In this document: positions 32,237 to 42,699 of the stretch, piece by piece
Numbering within the stretch: the first letter of the stretch is position 1
Layout: each line of letters starts with the position of its first letter
Assembly (NCBI GenBank): GCA_030522415.1
Contig: CM060112.1
Span: 6,789,001 to 6,853,000 of the forward strand
Origin: Channallabes apus
Lineage: Eukaryota; Chordata; Actinopteri; Siluriformes; Clariidae
Direction: 5' to 3'
DNA length: 64,000 nucleotides
Made by a program: the position numbers and the translations under genes
The notes under the pieces: model-generated
What the model saw: the letters and a program-made list of their open reading frames with translations, nothing else
What the model was told of the DNA's origin: nothing
Database searches by the model: none

Positions 32237-32931
32237 TTAAGCGGATTGGATGGAGAGAGATTGTGCACAGCAATTTTCATGTATTTCCACAGATTCCCAA
32301 TTGGATTTTGGTCTGTTCTTTGACTGGGCCATTTTAACACACACACACATGTGCTTTGATGCATGTTGAGGGTCTCTGTCCTGCTGTAATTTGACTTTTG
32401 CAGACTCTATTGCTCTGTATTTGGCTATCTTCATTCTCCCATCAACTCTGACCAGCGTCTCCATCCCTGCTGAAGATAAGCATCTCCACAACATGATGCT
32501 GCCACCATGAAAGAAAGTTATAAGAAGGTTGCAGTTTGCCACAAGTAAAAAATGTGGAAGAAGGTGCTCTGGTCAGATGAGACCAAAATTTAATGTTTTG
32601 GCCTAAATGCAAAACGCTATGTGGGGCGGAACAATTAACATGGTTGTAAAACTGCAACCTTCTTATACCTTTCTTTCACCCATGGTTTTCTTATTGCCAC
32701 TTCTACATGAAGGCTAGATTTGTGGAGTGCACGATTAATAGATGTCCTGTGGACAGATTCTCCCACCTGAACTGTGGATCTCTGCAGCTCCTCCAGAGTT
32801 ATCGTGTGCCTTTTGGCTGCTTCTCTAAATAATGCTGTCCTTGCCCATCCTGTCAGTTTAGGGGGTGTGCGTGGCCACTTCTTGGTAGGTTTGAAATTGT
32901 GCCATACACTTCCCATTTTCGGGTGATGCAT
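32237..32931 (-). pseudogene. Tc1-like transposase with an inverted internal segment
   Basis: Frame 32635-32931 holds the DNA-binding part (GWARTALFREAAKRHTITLE, later SVHRTSINRAL). Frame 32237-32542 holds part of the catalytic domain (GGSIMLWRCLSSAG, then LQQDRDPQHASKH with the second Asp followed by Arg). Between them, about 32545-32635 is in the opposite orientation: on the plus strand it reads MWKKVLWSDETK, the first catalytic Asp motif. Arms of about 35 bp flank it as an inverted repeat. The gene cannot encode a working enzyme. Confidence 0.8.
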
Positions 32932-34152
32932 TGAACAGTGCTCCGTAAGATATTCAAAGCTTTAAAAAAATATATTTTTATAACCTTATCTTGCTTTAAT
33001 TTTTACTAAAATGGGAAAATGTAATATTGAATAAATACAAGTTCTTCACGATCTTCCTGGCCTTGGTCCAGCACCGCTTGCCGTAGATTAAGTGCAGGTC
33101 AGGGAGCTCGATGTGGATAATGCCTGAATAGTCATCCTGAATTGCCTGTGAAATTCATGTGAGCTGAGCTTCATGTGAGCGCCGCTTTCTTCATGAGATA
33201 AGATACAATGCTAACTAATTTATAACAGAAGACTAAATCCCAAAGGCTTCCTATTTAATGCTATTTCTGATTCAATCCTGGAACAGTTAGTTAGCTGAGG
33301 TTATTTTATATCGAAGTAAGTGGAAATATGAAGAGAAACTTAGGGGATTTATAGGCCTGTCCGCCTCCATAGTTTATTCTCTTCATCTTTTGGGTATAGA
33401 ATTTAAAACTACTTTCACCCCTGCCTACATGTGGTGTTGTGGCAGGCTGAGTGCATGCCATACAGGCGTAGTAGTGGTTGGTGAATTTCTCATTATCCAA
33501 ATATGTTTTCATAAATATTGTTTTTTTTTATAATTTCTTCTTTAATTTCTGTGGAGTTTGCACTCTGTACTCTGCAAATACCCAGCCCTATTTAACCATC
33601 GTATGTCAGCTGCTAGTTGTTTCCTACTCATCATTGGGTGATGAGACAGCGTAAAACTCTGGAGGAAATTGCTTTTTGCTTCTGTTGCCATGAATAAACT
33701 TCTATGAATTGCTAAAAAATTACTGCTTTTTACATTTTTTAAATCTGAACTTCATGTGGTGTACCCAACTAAAGTTTTTTTTTTTATCTTTTTCTGGTGT
33801 AGGAAGGAATGCCTAATTGCAAGTCTTCTCCTGTTTGTAATTCTACACACACACCAAGGGATTCCAGTATAATGAAATGGAAAAAAGATTAAACAAGAGA
33901 ATTCAATCTCTACTCTTCAGAATCTCCAGCTGCCGGACGACTACAGTACATCTGGTACTCGCCACACTTGCAGATAAAAGAAAAGTACAATTGACCTTTG
34001 CTCTGAGTTTTAAAAATTGAAGTAGTCTCTAAATACACTGGGTCATTCACACTATTGCTGCTCAGAGTGTAGGAAGTCTTTCAGCAAAGGTGGAAATATA
34101 GTGAAACACCAGTGGATTTACTGAAGAGAGAGAGAAGCCTTATTACATCAAA

Positions 34153-35409
34153 ATGAGTTTTACTAAGGAGAATAATCTTCAAACACAGCCAGAAGAGAAG
34201 CCGTATCACTGTACAGAGTGCGGAAAGAGTTTTACTTTGAAAGATAGTTTCATTAAACACCAGCGGATTCACACGGGTGAGAGGCCTTACCGCTGTACAG
34301 AGTGCGGAAAGAGTTTTTATCAAAGGGGACATTTAGTGACACACCAGCGCACTCACACTGGAGAGAAGCCTTTTTCCTGCTCACTGTGTGGAAAGCGTTT
34401 TACTTTAAGAGGAAATTTTATAAAACACGAGCGGATTCACACGGGAGAGAAACCTCATTACTGCACAGAGTGTGGAAAGAGTTTTTCTCAACTTGGAGCG
34501 TTATTGAGACACCAACGGGTTCACACTGGAGAGAAACCTTATTACTGTGCAGAGTGCGGAATGAGTTTTAAACAACACAGTCATGTCCAAAAACACAAGC
34601 GCTATCACACAGGAGAGAAGCCATATCACTGCTCAGAGTGCGGAAAGAGTTTTACACTCAAGGAATCTTTAGTAATACACCAGCGGAGACACACTGGAGA
34701 GAAGCCATACCAATGCTTTCAGTGCAACAAGAGTTTTATTTCCCGAAGTAGTTTTGCGAGCCATAAGCGCATTCACACCGGAGAGGAGCTGCAACACTGT
34801 TCACAGTGCGGGAAGAGTTTCCTTGACAGAAGTAGATTGGTGAAACACGAGCGGACTCACACAGGGGAGAAGCCGTATCACTGCGCAGAGTGCAAGAAGA
34901 GTTATAAAACCAAGAAAGCTTTAGTAATACACCAGCGGATTCACACTGGAGAGAAGCCGTACCACTGCTTACAGTGCGGCAAGAGTTTTACTAACAAAAG
35001 TAATTGTGCGACACACAAGCGCACTCACACAGGAGAGAAGCCGTATCACTGCACAGAATGCGGGAAGAGTTATAAATCTAAAAAATATTTGGAAATACAC
35101 CAGCGGATTCACACTGGAGAGAAGCCGTATCACTGCACAAAATGCGGGAAAAGTTATAAATCTAAAGAATATTTAGAAATACACCAGCGGATTCACACTG
35201 GAGAGAAGCCATATCAATGCTTACAGTGCGGCAAGAGGTTTAATTATAGAAGTAATTTTGCGAAACATAAGCGCATTCACACAAGAGAGGAGCCGTATCA
35301 CTGCACAGAATGCGGGAAGAGTTTTACACAACAGAAGCATATCCAAAGCCATCATTGCGTTCGTTTAGCAGAGGAGATGCTCAACATGGTCAGGAAGAAG
35401 AAATCTTGA
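34153..35409 (+). CDS. C2H2 zinc-finger protein 2 (13 regular fingers plus one atypical)
   Basis: The 418-residue frame has the same 17-residue leader as protein 1, 13 regular 28-residue fingers, then a last finger (YHCTECGKSFTQQKHIQSHH) lacking a properly spaced second His, and a basic tail ending VRKKKS. It lacks the extra finger of protein 1 and keeps GAG at 35290 where protein 1 has a stop, so it is nearer the ancestral form. Fingers 1, 3, 10, 11 and 12 differ from protein 1 near the DNA-contact helix, so specificity may differ. Expected nuclear DNA-binding protein. Upstream exons, if any, are not visible; the nearest acceptor candidate is at 33801-33802. Confidence 0.85.
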   Translation: MSFTKENNLQTQPEEKPYHCTECGKSFTLKDSFIKHQRIHTGERPYRCTECGKSFYQRGHLVTHQRTHTGEKPFSCSLCGKRFTLRGNFIKHERIHTGEKPHYCTECGKSFSQLGALLRHQRVHTGEKPYYCAECGMSFKQHSHVQKHKRYHTGEKPYHCSECGKSFTLKESLVIHQRRHTGEKPYQCFQCNKSFISRSSFASHKRIHTGEELQHCSQCGKSFLDRSRLVKHERTHTGEKPYHCAECKKSYKTKKALVIHQRIHTGEKPYHCLQCGKSFTNKSNCATHKRTHTGEKPYHCTECGKSYKSKKYLEIHQRIHTGEKPYHCTKCGKSYKSKEYLEIHQRIHTGEKPYQCLQCGKRFNYRSNFAKHKRIHTREEPYHCTECGKSFTQQKHIQSHHCVRLAEEMLNMVRKKKS

Positions 35410-35470
35410 AACAAACCATCGCCGTCATACATATACAAGAAGCTGCATAACTCTGGACTGAGCTTCATTT

Positions 35471-35511
35471 AAACATGTTCATTTAAGGCATACAGACGAA
35501 TTGTCAAGAAA

Positions 35512-35548
<37 letters not shown>

Positions 35549-35786
35549 GGTGTGATGATACTGGCATCATGATTTAATTTACACTGATTCTCAGACTGTT
35601 TAGAACTGAACTAAAAAGGTCACAGAGTCTTATTGTGTCTGTAAGACAATAAGACTGTGACCTTTTGTGTAGTTCTAAACAGTCTGAGAATCAGTGTAAA
35701 TTAAATCATGATGCCAGTATCATCACACCAATAATAATAATAAAATTTCTTGACAATTCATCTGTATGCCTTAAATGAACATGTTT
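35471..35786. repeat. Foldback (inverted duplication) in the 3' flank of zinc-finger gene 2
   Basis: The left arm 35471-35636 is the zinc-finger 3' flank; the right arm 35645-35786 is its reverse complement, with an 8-base loop. The arms differ mainly in (ATT)n length (about 11 units against 4). Copy 1 has only the left arm. Arms this similar would form a cruciform. Confidence 0.92.
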
Positions 35787-36201
35787 CTCTTCATCTCTCA
35801 ACAAATCTCTGTTCATTTAATGCATTAGTATTGTTAAAACATCTCAGAAATGTTTTTCAAAACCGATAGATGAAAAAGTCCATGTTTTAATTTAGTTAAT
35901 TAATTTATGAATTAATATACCATGCTTTGTTGTAAAAAAAAAAAAATCTGAATAATTAATACAAAACAGTCCTCATGTTTCTGTATTATAATTAAATCTG
36001 ATATTTTACCACATTATTTAAATTTACCCTCTCATCCAGAAAAAAAAGTGCTTTGAAGTTTTCATCACTGGATAGATACTTACACTGGGTTACTATGTTA
36101 TTAACTAAGTACCATCAGTCAAACACAATTGGGAAGTTTGACTGGGAAGTTTTTTTTTTGGTCAGGTGGGTGGGACAGGGGGAGTAATCCAAGAATTGAA
36201 G
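35787..36201. other. Extra AT-rich sequence after the foldback
   Basis: Bases 35787-36145 have no counterpart in copy 1; homology to copy 1 resumes near 36148 (gttttttttttggtcaggtg) and runs to 36201. No ORF was recognised. Confidence 0.55.
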
Positions 36202-36611
36202 TGTAACGCTTGGATTGGTATTAAATCACTAGTTACAAAAATACGGATTCGGGAATCACAATATGGGCTAGTAAACACTACTTCCGGTATTGCGCAACCG
36301 CGACGGGACAATTTACGACGCGACACAAGAACAATTACCAAAATAATCCAAAGTGTATTATACAAAATAAATAAACAAACAAGGTGCACCACAAACCAAT
36401 ATATACAAAATATATACAAATATCAATAATGAGTGTGTGATGTATGCGGGTGTGTGAGTGTGTATATAATAGTCCAGTGTCTGAGATATGGCAGTGGGTA
36501 TGAAAATGATGAGTTGGAGAGATGGCTCCATCTCACCGGTAAAAGATGTTAAATCCAGGAGGTCGAGAACGGAATGAGAGGTGAACTGTGAGTGTCCTGA
36601 AGTGATAATTT

Positions 36612-36835
36612 CCTGCAAATTAAAATTTTATTTGTCACATACAGTCATACACAGTATAATATGCAGTGAAATGCTTGCACGACCGCCAGTGACCTTAAAA
36701 AGAAAATAAAAGCTTGTACGTAAAATAAATAATCAATAAAAAGGAAATACTAAAGAAATAAATTTAACTAGTAAAATTAACTGTACAATAAGGGCATAAT
36801 AAAATATTGCAAAGTATAGAAATATACAGATGTCG
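36612..36835. repeat. LINE 3'-end-like repeat
   Basis: aattttatttgtcacatacagtc..gcagtgaaatgcttgc is a phrase typical of the 3' region of fish L2-type LINEs or derived SINEs. The rest is A-rich. Assignment is by memory of the motif only. Confidence 0.45.
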
Positions 36836-39390
36836 CCTTTAAAACTGCGCGTGTTTTCCCGCGAGAGGCCGCAATTTAGCGCGCGGCGTGCCGCGACTTG
36901 CCGGAGGCAACATTCGGGAATTTAAAATTAATGTGTTGCGCTTCACTGAATATCCGCCAGATGGCGCATGGAAGGACTTTATCTAAAAGCCGGTGGTCCG
37001 AGAAAGTCAGTTTCCCTGGTGGCGCGCAGGTTCAAATCATGACGTCACTCGCAACCTAACGCTGAGAAGGCGAACGAGGATTTTAACAGATTTTCTCTCG
37101 TTTTAAAGTGTTTTTACGAACTTTTTGAATTAAACAAATAACCTATGCAAAATAATCGAGTGTCTTTTCGCTTTTTTTTTTTATATTTGAAGATAATTCA
37201 TACGTTTTAAGCCGCTGCAAAAGGCTGGTTTGCTGGGCGAGTACTGACATCACGACTACTTTTATTACACCTACATTTGTTTATTTGTATATGTATGTTG
37301 TTAATATTAATTGTTTAGAGATTGTGTGTGCGTGCACGAAGAGTTTGTGTTAAGTGTATGTGGATAAGTTGATAAGTGTATCAGAAAGCATTAAAATGTT
37401 CATTTGAATTAAAATGACACACACACGTCTGTATATACAGTATATCAATTACATATATATCAATTATATCAATTTCCCTGAAGCCTATCCTTCGCCATAT
37501 GACAATTCGCCATTCATTCTCGCATTGATAATCAGCGATATTTTATAAGGAGATTTAGGGATTTAGCTCTACTTAATTTTCTAACGTTTTAAGAAAATTC
37601 ATTAGTTCGTTCATTCTATTTGAAGCTTCGGATGTTTTTTTTTAGATTAGTTCTGAACTCGCTTCCGTGAAACTATCGCTAAAACAATGTACTGAGCCCT
37701 CCTGAGGATATAAAGCTTTATTATTGTATTTGAATAAATATTCAGATCTACCACAGTAGATAATAAACTATGCTATGTCATAACCGAAGCAAACACCACG
37801 ATTATGCCTCGTTTCGTTCGACGGGAACGTGGTTCACTTGGCCGCAGTGTATTATAAACCTGTGGAATGTTTCACTGTTTATTCTCACATAAGAGGAATA
37901 AAAGCGAGTGAAATGTGGAAATGATGTGTGGCAACTCAATAAGAACTAAACCAACGATTTCGGTAACTCCACTGAGTGTAACATCTGCATAGTGACACTG
38001 AACATCTTCACTTTTCCGTTTACCTCTGAAAAAAAGCTGTATTTTGTTTGTTTATATTTAGAGTTTTTAGAACAGTAGAACAAGTACCCGCGCGCACGCA
38101 CACACACAGACACACAGACACACACACTCCCCTGAGCCCTCGGGAAACATCCAATCACCGTCTGTATACAAATGAGTCAAGACGTAGCCTAACGTGGTGT
38201 CGTGTCGGATTTCAGCGGTGACGGAGTGGGAAGACTTTGAAGAAGCTGCAGTGACAGTAAACAGCTGAACAACTTCACTTTTCCGTTTACCTCTGAGGAA
38301 AAAAAGCTGTATTTTGTTTGTTTATATTTAGGATTTTTATAGTAGTAAGAGAGAGTTATAGTTTGGTCTGTATTGTAGTTCGCACACTTGTAGAGAATAA
38401 ATAAATGAATAACACCTTCATATCCCCTCTCAAGAGTGTCATAGTCCATTGTTAGTTTTAATGATTTGGCTGAAACTAATTATCACTACATAAGTACCCT
38501 ATGTAGTACCCTAACACCATTGATCATGAGTCTCAGCTGAACCTAATTCTATACTTGTAACAGAAAATGTAGATGCAGATTTCAAATGTGTATTTATATG
38601 ATAGATAGATAGATGTGTGTGTGTGCGTGTAGGCTCTACGCAGGGGCAAGAGAGGGCAGCGCACCCTCAAATAAATGTCTGCACATGTTAATATATTACT
38701 AAAATGTATATATTACAAGTTGGTAAACTGATCTGCGGTAGCGGAAAAATCCGCTGAAAAAAGGACAGGCTGAAGCGCACACACACACACACACAGACAC
38801 ACCTCCCTTGAGCCCTCCGTGTGTCGGATTTCAGCGGTCACGGGGTGGAAAGACTTTGAAGCAGTTTATATATGAATCTAAGGTTGAACTTATCAGCATT
38901 GTAAATATATAATACTTTTCAAATAAAATCGATATTACTTTGACCCTGAAGTTTAGTTTAGCACGCACAAAAAACAGAAAAGTCATTTCTGGTAACGGAA
39001 TGTGTAGTTTATTTACAGTAATTCATTAAAAAATTAATATACATTGTACAGTACACAGTATACACGAGAAAGATTACAAAATGAAAAAAACAAACAGTAT
39101 CTACTTTATAAACAGCTTAGTATGTGCGTCGAGATGCTGAAATCCCTTGCATGTTTTTGCTTCCAAGTGGAGAGATATTTGACCGATAGCCTAGAACAAA
39201 AGATCTATAGGTGTGATCACAACCCCCTCCGACCGACCGTGCCATCAATCACTGACCACCTCAGAAGTTCCCTCCAATGTATGGCTGCAATATTTGTTTT
39301 GCAAGTATTTTTAACACCATTCAAAGGCTTACAAGTTCCATTCAACATATAATGATGTCTGCAAATGTTAATATATTCCTAAAATGTATA
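36836..39390. other. Noncoding stretch with local duplications
   Basis: 36840-37060 is GC-rich with gcgcgcggcg words. A unit containing cttcacttttccgtttacct and gctgtattttgtttgtttat occurs at about 38007-38075 and 38271-38340. A second unit, (CA)n..gagccctc..gtcggatttcagcggt, occurs at about 38098-38245 and 38778-38862. No gene was recognised. The ORF at 39044-39352 has no motif. Confidence 0.5.
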
Positions 39391-39738
39391 CAGTATCTCA
39401 CAAAAGTGAGTACACTCCTCACATTTTTGTAAATATTTTATTATTTCTTTTCAAGGGACAACGCTAAAGATATGAAACTCTGATAGAATGTAAAGTAATC
39501 AGTGTACAGCTTGTATAATGGTGTAAAGTTGATGTTCCCTCAAAATAACTCAACACACAGCCATTAAAGTCTGAACTGCTGGCAACAAAAGTGAGTACAC
39601 CCCTAAATGAAAATGTTCAAACTGTGCCCAGTGTCAGTATTTTGTGTGGCCACCATTATTTTCCAGCACTGTCTTAACTCTCTTGGGCATGGAGTTCACT
39701 AGAGCTTCACAGGTTGTCATAGGAATCCTCTTCCACTC
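39391..39738 (-). mobile_element. Tc1-like terminal fragment
   Basis: It begins cagtatctcacaaaagtgag, a well-known terminal repeat of a fish Tc1 family. It then enters the end of a transposase in minus orientation (ENNGGHTKY-like, near 39640-39665) and stops at about 39738, where ERV-3 begins. Confidence 0.8.
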
Positions 39739-39757
39739 CTATTTTTCCACAACATAA

Positions 39758-39775
39758 TGGTGCTGCGAGCAGGAT
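39758..39775 (+). promoter_or_regulatory. ERV-3 primer-binding site, tRNA-Ser-like
   Basis: tggtgctgcgagcaggat lies three bases after the LTR end. It resembles the complement of the 3' end of a serine tRNA (18 bases, roughly 16 matching vertebrate tRNA-Ser(CGA) from memory). It would prime minus-strand DNA synthesis. Confidence 0.5.
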
Positions 39776-40618
39776 GGAAAAAGGGCAAAGGTGACTGGCC
39801 GACGTGGGCTTCCTTGGTCAGCAACACAACCAGGTGGCCACTTACAAAGGTAAGCAACTTTTGCTTATATACTTAGGTTGTGTTGTTGGCTGAGGATCAC
39901 CCATGGTGGTAAGGACACCTAATAAAGGCCTCTCCAACTCAAGTAATTTAAAATGGGCTTTGTTTCCAGAAGAGAATGCATGCATCAGATTACTAACAGT
40001 TGTACTGATAGTGAATTGAGAAGATAAGCATTGCATTGGTCTGGGTGTTGTCAAGTGGGCATTGATTGATGGCAACAGTAACAGACGGTATGAGGAAGCG
40101 CATTTGGGTGTCTATTTGTTTTGTTAAGTGGGCTTTGATAGATAACAGGACAGGAAAAAGGTAGATGATCTCGATATTAATTTGTACTCATTGTCAAGTG
40201 GGCCTTGATTGGATGGCATGAGTAGTGCAGCAAGTTAATAAGGAATTGTGCTTAATTAGTTATATTGCTTGTGTAAGGTTACCCAGCAATTAATAAAAAA
40301 TACCTTTTTGTATGAGGAACGTACTGTTGTATGTCATAAGCAATTTTTGTAGCCACCGTAAATGTTATATGGTATGAGTTGGGTGGTGTGGTAATTAATT
40401 AATACCCTTCGTATGTGGAATGTACAACTGTACATCATAAGAAATCATCCCTTATGTTTTATTGATATGAGTGACAGGGGTAATTAATATCTCTTCGTAT
40501 GGGGAGCACGATTTGTGCCATTAAGTTGATTTAAGTTGAATACAATTGCAATTGTTTGTGTCTAAGTGATGTTGTGTCTATCTGTTTCTGTCTGAGTGTG
40601 TGAGAGCTCTATGTTCGC

Positions 40619-40689
<71 letters not shown>

Positions 40690-41303
40690 ATGGTTGAATG
40701 AGGACCATAAGCTCTGTGAACAGGGCTGGACCTCCCGAGGGAATTGTGTGTGCAACCCTCAGAGGGGGGCAGCTTGCTGCCAGACCAGAGACGTGTGTGT
40801 GAATGAGCCCTATTAAAGTAATAGCTAGCCTAATAATTAAATAGATAAATATTAATCAATAAAGGGACACGTGTGAGTGGAAAAATGAGCCCTTTTAGCA
40901 GGGGGACAAGTATGAAAAGAATAAGCCCAATTTTCTAGGAAAAGAGGGATAAAGTCTGAATGCATAGGCCTCTGAATAAATAAATAAATAAATAAATAGT
41001 GTGGAGTGGTGAATGTGTATGAACCCCATATTAATATTGTGGCATTACACACTTACTGATAAAAGTGTTCACGGTGCATAAAAGCACTATGCTTTTTACC
41101 AAGTGTTAATTTGAAAATAGTGAAGTGGTGTAGATTCAGGAGTGATTATCATTGATGAGCCTTGGTAAGTAGAGGTGGATACTTCTGTGATTCTAAAAGA
41201 GAGTAGATTGTTATAAGTAAATTTAGCCATGAAGTAAGTGCATAGGCATAAAATAAAAAATTAAATAAATGAATATCTAAGTGGTGACATAGGCTAAAGC
41301 AAT
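39776..41303 (+). other. ERV-3 leader region
   Basis: No credible coding. It contains spaced repeats of the phrase caagtgggc.ttgattgat (near 40060, 40130 and 40200) and (TG)n plus (AG)n tracts at 40622-40689. A leader of 1.5 kb is long for a retrovirus; it may hold packaging signals or inserted sequence. Confidence 0.5.
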
Positions 41304-42640
41304 AATGGCAGCCTCTCCGGTGGAGACTTTAGTGCCGAAGCATCCTTTGTGTGAAGATCTCATCACTAAGACCTCCAATAAGTAGCAAAAAGAGGACCAA
41401 AGATATGATTACAAGATGGCCAAAGGAGGGGACATTTGATTCAGAACTGTGTTCTGAGATGGACACCTTGATAAAAAATTATAAAGCGGCGGCAAGAGAG
41501 AGAAAGCATGTCTAGAGAAGTTGAAAAGACAGCAGGAAAGAGTGGTCCTAGCTTTGTTTAAGAAAGTATAAGTGAAGTTGGTAAGAAAGGAACAGGAAGT
41601 GATGGAAAAAGTTAAGAAAGTCAGGATAGTGAGGCCGAAGTAGCGAGAGAGAAGTTACTGTAGTTACACCTCCCCCATATAGTAGGTGCAGGAAGACAGT
41701 CGAATTCCTAAGCGTAAGGGAATGGGGGAAGGTTCTGGTGAGATGGAGAAGGAATGTTATGCAGAGAGGTAAAAGAAAAGTGGGGGTAGATTTACAGAGA
41801 GTGGAAAAGCTATGTGTAGAGAAGGATGTAGAGGAACAGGAGGGGGAGCAGACATGTGGAGAGAGGTCAGACAGAAGCACTAAAACACCAGTAAAAGCAG
41901 ATAGCTACACAATTAAAGACTGGACATAGATCTTTGTACAGTAGAGAGGATGGGGGAGAAGAGGATTTGTTATTTAATATGGGCAACTCTAGAGGTCTAG
42001 AGGGTGTTGTCACCCGCCTCCCCAGCATTCAACGAGGGTGCAGGGACATGGTCTTAAACGAGCATAAGACTTTGTGGAGAGCAAAAAACGTGCTTCTGAC
42101 TCGAGTGAGGCTGTACATACATACCACATAGATGGACTGTCTTTGAGGCTTTGAGGCTGTTGTATGGCAGGCTTGCATGCAGAGTGTTGACTCAAGGACA
42201 TTAAAGGGTGACCTGGAGGCAGTTACAGCTTGAAAACTTACAGAGCGAACCAAGAAAAAAGCTCAAGCTACTCTGATTACCAGAAAAAACAGAGAGGGCC
42301 ACAAGCAATCCTTCATCAAAAATCCAGCCAGCTTCAGTCAGTGATGACATCACCAGCAGCATTTTCTCCAAACTCAAGCCAGATGCCTGCGTCTGTCACC
42401 AACGTTTTCACTCCAAAGCCAGGGAAGAGAGAGTGAATGGATTAAATTGCCTCGCATAGCCATTGCCCGGCCCCGAGGGATGAGCGGGGGGGGAGACAAC
42501 ATCCCAGGTCCGATAAGTCATGCCTCTCACATCTGGAAAAGTTTGCCAGAACCGTAAGATTCTCGGGAAGAAAAAGTAGTTACTACAACCCAACAATAAG
42601 AGTGTGACCATACCTGTATTAGTCTCAAGTCATACACAAG
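41304..42640 (+). pseudogene. ERV-3 gag-like region
   Basis: An ATG at 41304 opens MAASPVETLVPKHPLCEDL, then stops within about 25 codons. Charged stretches follow in changing frames (for example 41738-41929, acidic Glu-rich). Position between leader and pol is the main evidence; no matrix, capsid or Cys-His box could be named. Confidence 0.45.
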
Positions 42641-42699
42641 TTAATTTTAAGGAAAGTTAAGGAAGAGAATTATTAGGTGAATTAGGACTGCGAATATGG

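Larger units (their letters stand above)
29361..33035 (-). mobile_element. Tc1-like transposon hosting nested hAT elements
   Basis: The left terminus acagtgccttgcaaaagtat lies at 29360-29379. The Tc1 sequence runs to 29450, is interrupted by a hAT (29451-32045), and resumes with gaccaacacaaagtggcaca. The transposase relic is at 32237-32931. The right terminus is not found; homology stops at about 33035 where the duplicated zinc-finger segment begins. Between 29164 and 29360 there is nothing recognised. Confidence 0.75.
33041..36201. repeat. Duplicated zinc-finger segment, copy 2 (proximal part)
   Basis: It aligns with 13536-16244 from gttcttcacgatc to ..attgaag, with a foldback and extra sequence at about 35645-36145. 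At 36201 homology stops and resumes at 54692. Confidence 0.9.

Noticed and set aside
41548..41880. Minus-strand Ser/Phe-rich ORF
   Set aside because: It is antisense to the purine-rich gag-like region of ERV-3 and lacks any domain.
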